Shown here: positions 1 to 5,458 of the stretch, piece by piece
Layout: each line of letters opens with the position of its first letter
Position numbering within the stretch: position 1 is the first letter of the stretch
DNA from: Desulfovibrionaceae bacterium UBA3823
GTDB taxonomy: Bacteria; Desulfobacterota; Desulfovibrionia; Desulfovibrionales; Desulfovibrionaceae
Reading direction: 5' to 3'
NCBI GenBank assembly: GCA_002369295.1
Contig: DFDR01000130.1
Span: forward strand, 9,654-16,121
DNA: 6,468 nt
Program-made: the position numbers and the translations under genes
The notes under the pieces: generated by a model
Databases searched by the model: none
Told to the model about the DNA's origin: nothing
The model's input: the letters and a program-made list of their open reading frames with translations, nothing else

Positions 1-30
1 GATGCCTGCCCCGATGCCTGCCTCCGATGC
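1..30. repeat. Short imperfect tandem repeat, about 12-13 bp unit
   Basis: The unit GATGCCTGCC occurs at 1-10 and again at 13-22, and a partial third copy (GATGCC) begins at 26. The spacers are CC and TCC. The array is cut by the window edge, so the copy number is unknown. It could be the end of a longer low-complexity stretch. Confidence 0.45.
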
Positions 31-220
31 CCACGAAGAGCGCCCGCTCCCGGCCGGTGCGGACGGCGTGCCTCGCAGCCGGGGCGATAGGCAGGGAAGG
101 GCGGAAAGGTGGAGATGTGGAGGGCCCCCTCGGCTGGGAAGCCGTCGGCTGAAAGGCTGGGGATGGCGAAGCCCTGCCTGCAGGGGAAATCTCCTCAAGC
201 GTCCCAAAGCGCAAGCGAAG

Positions 221-250
221 ACGGCCCGAAGCGTCGCCGCCTCGGGCCGT
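221..250 (-). terminator. Candidate terminator hairpin for the exported-protein gene
   Basis: Two perfectly complementary 9-base arms, ACGGCCCGA (221-229) and TCGGGCCGT (242-250), enclose a 12-base loop. The hairpin lies 34 bases past the stop codon of the minus-strand gene. On the minus strand it is followed by a pyrimidine-rich but not uninterrupted T stretch (CTTCGCTTG). The strong GC stem and the position fit an intrinsic terminator; the weak T tract keeps confidence low. Confidence 0.4.
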
Positions 251-283
251 CAGTCTATGCCTCCTGAAGGGGCCTGTGCCTGC

Positions 284-808
284 CTACTTGCTCTTTTCCG
301 GCAGGACGCGGTAGCGGGCGCAGACGACTAAGTGATCATCGGGGAGGATGCTGCCGTCAGACTTGATTTCGTTGTAGGTAATGTCGTACTTGACGATGAT
401 GTTGTCCTTCTTGGGATTGCTGGGCTTTACGCGGATGACGTAGTCGGTGGTGCGCGTCAGCTCAACGGTCTTGTCTTTGATGACCCCGCCATCCGTGAAC
501 TCCTTCGTCGCCGAGAAGGTGACGGGCGGGTCGCTGGCGTTGTAGTCCTGGTCAGCCCAGAACCAGTATTTGACGTTCGTGACCTTCACGGCAGCGCCGT
601 CTCTTGCCGTGAACGAGGCATTGAAGCTGAGCGTGTCGCCGTAGTTCACGTCAAGTTCGTTCATCTTGTCGCACCGGACCTTGTCGATTTCTGCCCGGTC
701 AACTTCGTGCACGTCTGAAGCCTTGGGGGCCGCGCTGGCCGGGGCTGTGCCGAGGAAAAGGGAAAGGGAGAGGGAGAGGGCGGAAAGGAATGCGGTGCTT
801 GTGCGCAA
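284..808 (-). CDS. Sec-exported hypothetical protein, 174 aa, TTG start
   Basis: I do not recognise the family. The first 26 residues form a clear signal peptide: Arg2, a hydrophobic core rich in Leu and Ser (residues 6-20), and an ASA cleavage motif before Ala27. The mature protein is therefore about 148 residues, probably periplasmic. It alternates hydrophobic and polar residues with many Val, Tyr, Thr and Asp, which suggests a beta-sandwich domain. It has only two cysteines, Cys46 and Cys163, near the two ends of the mature chain, placed as if to form one disulphide. No membrane segment, lipobox or catalytic motif is visible. The start is TTG at 808-806, chosen because AAGGAGG lies 6 bases upstream and the signal peptide begins exactly there; no ATG gives a better start. 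The gene is divergent from the VgrG gene, with 369 bp between them. A role as T6SS immunity protein is possible by location only; an unrelated exported protein is equally possible. Confidence 0.82.
   Translation of the reverse strand: MRTSTAFLSALSLSLSLFLGTAPASAAPKASDVHEVDRAEIDKVRCDKMNELDVNYGDTLSFNASFTARDGAAVKVTNVKYWFWADQDYNASDPPVTFSATKEFTDGGVIKDKTVELTRTTDYVIRVKPSNPKKDNIIVKYDITYNEIKSDGSILPDDHLVVCARYRVLPEKSK
755..778 (-). repeat. Four degenerate in-frame hexamers within the signal peptide
   Basis: Read on the minus strand, four consecutive hexamers CTCTCC, CTCTCC, CTTTCC and CTTTTC encode Leu-Ser, Leu-Ser, Leu-Ser and Leu-Phe (residues 11-18), the hydrophobic core of the signal peptide. The plus strand is a pure purine tract. 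Slippage by one hexamer would lengthen or shorten the core by two residues without changing frame. Confidence 0.6.
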
Positions 809-822
809 GGAGAACCTCCTTG
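806..822 (-). promoter_or_regulatory. Shine-Dalgarno and TTG start paired in one perfect hairpin
   Basis: On the minus strand CAAGGAG (822-816), a GTT loop (815-813) and CTCCTTG (812-806) form a perfect 7-bp stem. The 5' arm contains the Shine-Dalgarno core AAGGAG and the 3' arm ends in the TTG start codon (808-806). Ribosome binding site and start codon are thus mutually sequestered in the mRNA. The full Shine-Dalgarno match, AAGGAGG, is at 821-815 with 6 bases before the start. The pairing is directly visible; a regulatory effect on translation is inference. Confidence 0.55.
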
Positions 823-869
823 GTTTGCCGTGTGGCCGGCCAGCCGCCGCTGGAACGGCCGTTGCGGAG

Positions 870-899
870 ATTGAAGCGTGATCGGGGCGGGATTGTCAA
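870..899 (-). promoter_or_regulatory. Candidate sigma70 promoter for the exported-protein gene
   Basis: On the minus strand a perfect -35 hexamer TTGACA (899-894) is followed after 18 bases by TTCAAT (875-870), which matches the -10 consensus at four of six positions. Transcription would start near 863, giving a leader of about 55 bases before the TTG start. Two 10-bp palindromes, AACGGCCGTT (854-863) and TGGCCGGCCA (833-842), lie at the predicted start site and in the leader and could be operator sites or chance GC-rich palindromes. Confidence 0.45.
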
Positions 900-1010
900 G
901 GTAACAGCTTGGATTCATGGCGCTTTGGCGGCGTGCCGGAAGCCAGACGCACGCTCCTGCATGCGGTCCTCGCAGCGCCGATATGGCAGAAAGGCGGAGC
1001 CGTCACGTCA

Positions 1011-1032
1011 TCCCTGCCGCGTCGGGCAGGGA
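1011..1032. promoter_or_regulatory. Perfect dyad in the divergent intergenic region
   Basis: TCCCTGCC (1011-1018) and GGCAGGGA (1025-1032) are perfect inverted copies around a 6-base centre. The element ends 14 bases before the candidate -35 of the vgrG promoter, a usual place for an activator site. No T run follows on either strand, which argues against a terminator. Function is inferred from position only. Confidence 0.35.
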
Positions 1033-1046
1033 AGTGCCGATAACGC

Positions 1047-1075
1047 TGGACAGCGCGTAAAAAAGAAAGGATAAA
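1047..1075 (+). promoter_or_regulatory. Candidate sigma70 promoter for vgrG
   Basis: TGGACA (1047-1052, five of six matches to the -35 consensus) is followed after exactly 17 bases by GATAAA (1070-1075, four of six matches to the -10 consensus). Transcription would start near 1082 and leave a leader of about 95 bases. That leader carries two copies of GCATGC (1087-1092 and 1121-1126). I saw no sigma54-type GG/GC promoter in this interval. Confidence 0.4.
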
Positions 1076-1163
1076 TCGTGAGACATGCATGCGGCAAGGC
1101 CGTATCTGCGCCGAGGCATTGCATGCTGTTCAACCGTAAAGCCCGCTCATCGGAACGCCGGGC

Positions 1164-1170
1164 AAAGGAG
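1164..1170 (+). promoter_or_regulatory. Ribosome binding site deciding the vgrG start
   Basis: AAAGGAG lies 7 bases before the ATG at 1178. The frame is open for 31 further codons back to an ATG at 1085, but that ATG has no Shine-Dalgarno sequence and the extension (Arg- and Cys-rich) does not resemble a VgrG N-terminus. The start at 1178 is therefore preferred. Confidence 0.8.
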
Positions 1171-1177
1171 AAGACTC

Positions 1178-4100
1178 ATGGCCGAGCAGCTGTCCTTCCG
1201 GGAACGCTTCCGATTTGAGACCGGCGCCCTTCCGAACGGCGAGGCGCTGCACGTCCTGCGCTTCAGCGGAGAGGAAGGCTTTAACCGGCTTTTTGCCTTT
1301 GATCTCAGCCTCTGCACGCAGAAGGCGGACGTCAGCGAGGACGAACTGCTGGCCAGTCCGGCCACGCTTGTCATCCTGCGTTCGGACGGGAGCAAAGCCC
1401 TCTTCTCGGGCTATCCCACGAGCGTGACGCTTGCCTCGAGCTATAACGGCTGGCGCTTCTGGCGTCTGCGCCTGCAGCCGGCGATCTGGAAGCTGACGCA
1501 GCAGGTGGAAAGCCGCATCTTCCTTGACCGTACGGTGCAGGAGCTTGCCAAGGATGCGCTCGCGGCCTGCGCCGTCCCCGTTGAAAGCGACTTCAGGCTC
1601 TACGGCTCCTACGAAAAGCAGGACTTTTCCATGCAGCACGGCGAGAGCCTCTACAATTTCCTTGCCTGGAAGCTGGAGCGCGACGGCATCTACTATTTCT
1701 TCGACGAGACGGACGCTGGCGGGCGCATCGTCTTCGCGGATGCCAAGGAGTCCCACGCGGACATTCCCGGCGGCGCCGAACTCAGGTACTCGCCGACTTC
1801 CGGCCTCGAGGCCGTGCATAAGGAAGAGATTGTCACCTCCTTTGCCATGACGGCGCAGCCGCTGCCGAAGCGGGTTGTCCTGCGCGACTACGACTGGGAG
1901 AACCCCATGCGGCCTCTTGCCGCCATAGCCGACGTTTCGGACAAGGGTCTCGGCGACGCCTACTTCTACGGCGAAGGCTTCTCCACCCAGGCCGAAGGAA
2001 AGCGCCTCGCCGACATCAGGGCCCAGGCCCTGCGCTGCCATGCCAAAATCTTCCGCGGCGAGAGCGCCGTGCCGTCCATGCGCCCCGGCTTCGTCTTCAC
2101 GCTGTCCAATCATTTCAACGAGCCCTGGAACCGAGGCTACCTCGTCACGGACGTGCGCCACGAGGGAAGCCAGGAGGCATGGCTCTCCCAGGCCGTGGGC
2201 GTGCCGATAGAAAATCCCGACGACCGCCTCTACTACCGCAATTCCTTTGCCTGCATCCCCGACAGCGTTCAGTTCCGTCCTGAACGCAGGACCGAGCGCG
2301 CCAGGGTTTCCGGCATGATCACGGCCTTCATCGACGGCTCCTCCGACTCCGCCGTGGCCGAAGTCAACGAGAAGGGCTGCTACAAGGTCGTCTTCCCCGA
2401 GGATCTTTCCGACCGCGCCAACGGCAAGTCGTCGTGCTGGATCCGGCGCATGCAGCCGCACGTCGGCCTGGGGCACGGCACGACCTTCCCGCTGACGCCG
2501 GGCGTCGAAGTGCTCGTCGCCTTCATCGACGGCAATCCCGACAGGCCCGTCATCGCCGGCGCCGTGGCCAACCCCGTGTCCGGCTTCGCGGAAAACCAGG
2601 CCTCGGCCCAGAGCACGGCCATACGCACGGCCGGCGGCTGCGGCCTCGTCTTCAGCGACAAGGAGACGAAGCAGGGGCTGCAGCTCGGCACCGGCGGGCG
2701 CAGCGGCCTGTTCATGAACTCCGGCTCCCTCGACGCCACGATAGCCTACACCGACTTTGCCGGCGCCCTCGCCAGCAGCGCGGAAACCACGTTTGCCGGC
2801 ATTGCCAAGCACGCCGTCAGCGGCTTCTCCAGCAAGCTCGAGGCCAACCACAAGGGATTCACGCTCTGGACCGGCATACTCCAGGCCATGAAGGCGCTGG
2901 CCGGCGTGACGGCGGTCTGCGACGAGGCCTTCCTGCATGCGGCGATGGGCAAAGAAAAGGATGCCGACAGGAAGAAGTCGCAGACCTGGGCTTCCGTTGC
3001 CGCGGGGCTCACCGACCTGCTGAAGGCCTTTCCCGCGACGTTCGAGGCCGTGGCCGGCACGGGCGCCATCGGTGCAAAGGATCCCTTCTACGGCGCAGCC
3101 GTCACATCCGCGCAGGGCAAGTCCACGGTGGCGCTCAACACGCCCATGGACGCGGTTCACATGAAGGTCTATCTCGCCTTCGCCGTGCTCTCCTTCCTCG
3201 TCGGCTGCGGAACCGAAGGCTCCAAGGCCGTTGCCGCATGGCTCTCGTCCGAAAAGTCCATTCAGGAAAGCAAGAAGAAGGCGCTTGTCGTGATGCTCAC
3301 GGGCGACTACGCGGAAGAGCTGCGCAAGGAACACCCCGACTGGCCGCCGGAAAAGGTTCTGGAAGAGGCGAAGATCCAGGCCCAGCTCAGCGTGGACGCC
3401 AAGGGCGGCGCCCTGCTGAGCGAAAACGCCGAGGAAGTTGACAAGATGCTGGAGGAGGCCGGCATCACCTTCAACGTCGCCGAGCGGGCCAAGTGGCACA
3501 AGATGGGCCGCTCCATAGGGCAGTCCCTGGCAACGACGCTCATTCCGGAGCTGGTGGCGACCATTGCCGTCTGGAAGAAGTCCGGAAAGGTCACGGGCGG
3601 GACGCAGCTCGGCGGCCTGCTGCTCTGCGCCCAGGACAGCAACGCCGTGCTTGCGGCCCGCAAGGACACCCGCATCTCGTCGGACAAGAACCTTTTTCTT
3701 GCCGCCGGCTCCGGACAGTCCATCTTCGCGCGTTACAAGCAGGAAAGCGATCTGGCGGACAAGCTGACGAACGATCTGTCGCTGGGCGACAATGACAGCA
3801 CCATCGCCATGCGCGCCGACGCCATCAAGGCGGCCGCGCTGAAGGACATCGAGTCCGTCGCGGCGGGAAGAATCAAGGCCGAAGCCGCGGACAGCATCAC
3901 GTTCACCACGAAGTACGACAACGCCGCCATCGCCCGCATCGCCAAGGGCTGCGCTGAGGAGGCGGAAGCCGCCGCCGCGGCCGCGCCGCTCCACGTCCAG
4001 GATTTAGGCACGGACGCGGGCGCCATTGCCGCCAGACTGGCAACCGATGCCGGCCAGCTGCACGGCATGGAAGCCATGTTTGCCGCACCGCCGGCAGACC

Positions 4101-4609
4101 ACGCCACGTTCAAGCTCGGCAAGGACGGCACGAAGCAGCAGGTCAAGATCAACTGCCAGAGTCCGGGCTGTGCCATCGGCATCGCCGGCACGGCGACGGA
4201 CGCGGCCGGCGAACTCAGCATGAAGATGGAGAACGCCGGCGGCTCCGTCTCCAGCCTCGGCCTGAAGGACGACAAGGCCGAAATCAAGGCGTCCAAGGGC
4301 GGCGGCGAATCCAGCCTCAGCCTTGCCGGCAAGAAGGCGGACCTGGCCAGCATGAACGCCAGGTTCAGCCTCGACGGCAACGGCAATTCGGCGGCCCTCA
4401 AGGCAGGGGAGAACGACATGAAGGCCGAGGCAGGCGGATTCAGCTTCAAGACGAACGCCGATTTTGCCGTCAAGGCGACCCAGAACGTCAAGCTCGACGG
4501 CACGAAGGTCGACCTGCTCGGCGGCAACGTGTCGTTCACCAAAGCCGCCATCGACGCGAAGGCATCGGGCACCCTCAAGCTCGACGCCTCCATAATCAAG
4601 ATAGGCTAG
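1178..4609 (+). CDS. vgrG: T6SS spike protein VgrG, long form with internal helical insertion
   Basis: VgrG trimers form the puncturing tip of the T6SS, on top of the Hcp tube, and carry effectors into target cells. This copy has 1143 residues; most plain VgrGs have about 600-800. Residues 8-370 form the gp27-like base, with a typical N-terminus (FRFETGALPNGEALHVLRFSG). Residues 375-470 form the gp5-like OB fold, with the family hallmarks Cys420-Trp421 and the GNPDRPVI motif at 452-459. A short beta stretch (485-525) begins the needle. Residues 526-806 are then mostly helical, with a hydrophobic segment at 662-679 and a second hydrophobic helix near 785-800. Beta-type sequence resumes at 807-850 (LLLCAQDSNAVLAA), an Ala-rich helical part spans about 850-977 (poly-Ala 931-936), and 978-1143 is a repetitive Gly/Lys/Leu beta-helix-like tail ending in IIKIG. 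No PAAR motif or recognised enzyme domain was seen. No adaptor or effector gene follows directly. The family is certain; the role of the insertion is not. Confidence 0.95.
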   Translation: MAEQLSFRERFRFETGALPNGEALHVLRFSGEEGFNRLFAFDLSLCTQKADVSEDELLASPATLVILRSDGSKALFSGYPTSVTLASSYNGWRFWRLRLQPAIWKLTQQVESRIFLDRTVQELAKDALAACAVPVESDFRLYGSYEKQDFSMQHGESLYNFLAWKLERDGIYYFFDETDAGGRIVFADAKESHADIPGGAELRYSPTSGLEAVHKEEIVTSFAMTAQPLPKRVVLRDYDWENPMRPLAAIADVSDKGLGDAYFYGEGFSTQAEGKRLADIRAQALRCHAKIFRGESAVPSMRPGFVFTLSNHFNEPWNRGYLVTDVRHEGSQEAWLSQAVGVPIENPDDRLYYRNSFACIPDSVQFRPERRTERARVSGMITAFIDGSSDSAVAEVNEKGCYKVVFPEDLSDRANGKSSCWIRRMQPHVGLGHGTTFPLTPGVEVLVAFIDGNPDRPVIAGAVANPVSGFAENQASAQSTAIRTAGGCGLVFSDKETKQGLQLGTGGRSGLFMNSGSLDATIAYTDFAGALASSAETTFAGIAKHAVSGFSSKLEANHKGFTLWTGILQAMKALAGVTAVCDEAFLHAAMGKEKDADRKKSQTWASVAAGLTDLLKAFPATFEAVAGTGAIGAKDPFYGAAVTSAQGKSTVALNTPMDAVHMKVYLAFAVLSFLVGCGTEGSKAVAAWLSSEKSIQESKKKALVVMLTGDYAEELRKEHPDWPPEKVLEEAKIQAQLSVDAKGGALLSENAEEVDKMLEEAGITFNVAERAKWHKMGRSIGQSLATTLIPELVATIAVWKKSGKVTGGTQLGGLLLCAQDSNAVLAARKDTRISSDKNLFLAAGSGQSIFARYKQESDLADKLTNDLSLGDNDSTIAMRADAIKAAALKDIESVAAGRIKAEAADSITFTTKYDNAAIARIAKGCAEEAEAAAAAAPLHVQDLGTDAGAIAARLATDAGQLHGMEAMFAAPPADHATFKLGKDGTKQQVKINCQSPGCAIGIAGTATDAAGELSMKMENAGGSVSSLGLKDDKAEIKASKGGGESSLSLAGKKADLASMNARFSLDGNGNSAALKAGENDMKAEAGGFSFKTNADFAVKATQNVKLDGTKVDLLGGNVSFTKAAIDAKASGTLKLDASIIKIG
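2753..3598 (+). other. Region of vgrG encoding the helical insertion (residues 526-807)
   Basis: This segment separates two stretches of beta-type sequence that would normally be continuous in the VgrG needle. It encodes amphipathic helices (for example around residues 530-620), a hydrophobic run MKVYLAFAVLSFLVGC starting at residue 662, a charged helical part at 685-775 with many Lys and Glu, and another hydrophobic helix before Lys-Lys near residue 801. Base composition and codon use match the rest of vgrG, so the insertion is not recent. The boundaries are estimated from sequence character. It could be an internal effector domain, an effector-docking module or a structural elaboration. Confidence 0.6.
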
Positions 4610-4820
4610 GGCTCAGGCCCCTGCCAGGCGTCCTCAAGCCCGGAGCAGGGTGCCTGCAGGCGCGTCCCGGCTGCTCCGCCGATGTCCGCGTCGCAGGCCT
4701 CCCCTCGCTGGCAAGGCAGTGCCAGCCGCTGCCGCGGCAGGGGGCGCAGTGCTCCCGGCGCTTCTTCATGGGGTTTTCAGGGATGGTCCAGACGCCATCT
4801 TCGAGGCCGAATCTGCTCCT

Positions 4821-4868
4821 CTCCGCCTTCCACTTCGCCTTCTACTCCGCTTTTCACTCCGCCTTCCG
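4821..4868. repeat. Four-copy 12-bp tandem repeat
   Basis: Four adjacent 12-base units occur without gaps: CTCCGCCTTCCA (4821-4832), CTTCGCCTTCTA (4833-4844), CTCCGCTTTTCA (4845-4856) and CTCCGCCTTCCG (4857-4868). Each differs from the consensus by no more than a few bases. The plus strand is strongly pyrimidine-rich. The unit is a multiple of three; in one plus frame it would read as a Ser-Ala-Phe-X tetrapeptide repeat, but no credible gene contains it. Confidence 0.7.
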
Positions 4869-5141
4869 GGCTTCATTGGCCCGCACGGCGGTCCAGGCTG
4901 GCAGAAGGAGGCGATCCCGAACCACGGCCGAAACCTTGGGGCAGGCTTCCATGTCCAGCATTAGCTGGCCTCTGCTCCGACTGCCGCTGAGCCATGCACG
5001 CTGCCAGCGGCAGGGCGGAGCGGAGCGCAAGGATCGCCTCTGCGATCTCGCTGCCCGGCTGTGCCAGCGCGCGTGCGCCCCGGACGAGCTGGACAGCCTG
5101 CGTTGCTCAGACCAGCGTCTTGAGGCGCAGGTGGAGGAGAT

Positions 5142-5160
5142 GATTGCTTTCCAAGCAATC
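5142..5160. repeat. Perfect hairpin at the GC-to-AT boundary
   Basis: GATTGCTT (5142-5149) and AAGCAATC (5153-5160) are perfect inverted copies around TCC. The DNA on the left is GC-rich, and the 80 bases on the right (5161-5240) contain only 23 G or C by hand count. The element may mark the left border of the inserted DNA, or be a weak terminator, since an A/T-rich but not T-pure stretch follows. Confidence 0.5.
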
Positions 5161-5185
5161 TGCAAAATTTATCATTTATTGTTGC

Positions 5186-5335
5186 ATGCAATATCAACAA
5201 CTACAGTCAAAAATTTCAAGGGTTTTCTCAATTGCTTGTATAGTTTTTCTGCTGGCGGCCCCGGCGTTCCGTGCAAAGTCCGGACAACATCAAAAAGAGT
5301 CCCTGCCGGAAATCCGCGCAGCGTTCCGACGATAG
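5186..5335 (+). CDS. Possible 49-aa exported peptide or signal-peptide remnant (doubtful)
   Basis: From an ATG at 5186 a 49-codon frame encodes a Lys/Arg-containing start (residues 9-12), a hydrophobic stretch (residues 13-27, VFSIACIVFLLAAPA) and a candidate cleavage site FRA before Lys31, which looks like a signal peptide followed by 19 polar residues. There is no Shine-Dalgarno sequence upstream. The codons are AT-rich up to about 5247 and GC-rich afterwards, so the frame crosses a composition break. It may be a small exported product, the 5' fragment of a broken exported-protein gene, or chance. Confidence 0.2.
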   Translation: MQYQQLQSKISRVFSIACIVFLLAAPAFRAKSGQHQKESLPEIRAAFRR

Positions 5336-5365
5336 AACCAATCGTATTCTGAAAAATTTTGTCAA

Positions 5366-5399
5366 AGCCTTTTCTATTATTCCAAAAGGTTAGATTTTT
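5366..5399 (+). terminator. Terminator-like hairpin upstream of the transposase
   Basis: AGCCTTTT (5366-5373) can pair with AAAAGGTT (5384-5391), with one G-T pair, around a 10-base loop, and TTTTT follows at 5395-5399. The stem has only two GC pairs, so it would be weak. Insertion sequences often shield their transposase from outside transcription with such a structure, which fits the position here. TTGACA at 5403-5408 lies just downstream and could be a -35 element, but no good -10 sits 16-18 bases after it. Confidence 0.3.
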
Positions 5400-5458
5400 C
5401 TATTGACAGAAACAGCCTGGGGGAAGCAGGGTGTAGTTTATTCAATACCTACAATACC

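Larger units (their letters stand above)
1..283. other. Intergenic stretch with no convincing gene
   Basis: No reading frame here shows a recognisable protein, a ribosome binding site with a start, or convincing codon structure; the open frames are rich in Arg, Gly and Pro, as expected for chance frames in GC-rich DNA. The left edge carries a short tandem repeat (listed separately). Small hairpins are visible around 133-146 and 173-186, and a stronger one lies at 221-250. The stretch is downstream of the minus-strand gene that ends at 284 and may continue into a gene outside the window. No RNA gene was recognised. Confidence 0.5.
4610..5160. other. GC-rich stretch without an intact gene, possibly a decayed vgrG cargo region
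   Basis: No frame on either strand gives a recognisable protein with a ribosome binding site. Several frames are open for about 100 codons, as expected by chance in GC-rich DNA. The part 5014-5160 in one plus frame has GC-ending codons and a plausible helical protein sequence (KDRLCDLAARLCQRACAP and onward), so it may be a remnant of a real gene. Palindromes GCCTGCAGGC (4652-4661) and CTGCCGCGGCAG (4729-4740) and a 12-bp tandem repeat (4821-4868) are present. No convincing intrinsic terminator follows vgrG; GGGC-TCAG-GCCC just after the stop has a 4-bp stem and no T run. Confidence 0.45.

Noticed and set aside
2..331. 109-codon plus-strand frame at the left edge
   Set aside because: It is rich in Arg, Gly and Pro, has no ribosome binding site, and overlaps the 3' end and candidate terminator of the exported-protein gene on the other strand.
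896..1090. 64-codon minus-strand frame in the divergent intergenic region
   Set aside because: The sequence is Arg-rich with no family character and no ribosome binding site, and it covers the predicted promoter regions of both neighbours.
1085..1177. Upstream extension of vgrG by 31 codons to an earlier ATG
   Set aside because: That ATG has no Shine-Dalgarno sequence and the extension does not resemble VgrG. The ATG at 1178 has AAAGGAG at ideal spacing and starts a typical VgrG N-terminus.
1130..3994. Open frame of 954 codons on the minus strand opposite vgrG
   Set aside because: It is an antisense shadow of a GC-rich gene. The protein is dominated by Gly, Arg, Val and Ala without domain character, has no ribosome binding site, and extends past the vgrG start. 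The VgrG frame explains the codon pattern.
4652..4740. Palindromes GCCTGCAGGC and CTGCCGCGGCAG as a vgrG terminator
   Set aside because: Neither has a loop suited to a stable RNA hairpin, and no T run follows; such palindromes are common in GC-rich DNA.
4768..5352. 194-codon plus-strand frame as an intact gene
   Set aside because: No Shine-Dalgarno sequence, its start lies before a tandem repeat, and it runs across the composition border at 5160 into AT-rich DNA. Only the part 5014-5160 looks protein-like, so it is noted as a possible remnant instead.
5403..5455. Transposase promoter built from TTGACA (5403-5408) and TACAAT (5450-5455)
   Set aside because: The hexamers are 41 bases apart, and no acceptable -10 lies 16-18 bases after TTGACA. 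Each may be part of a promoter, but no complete one can be supported.
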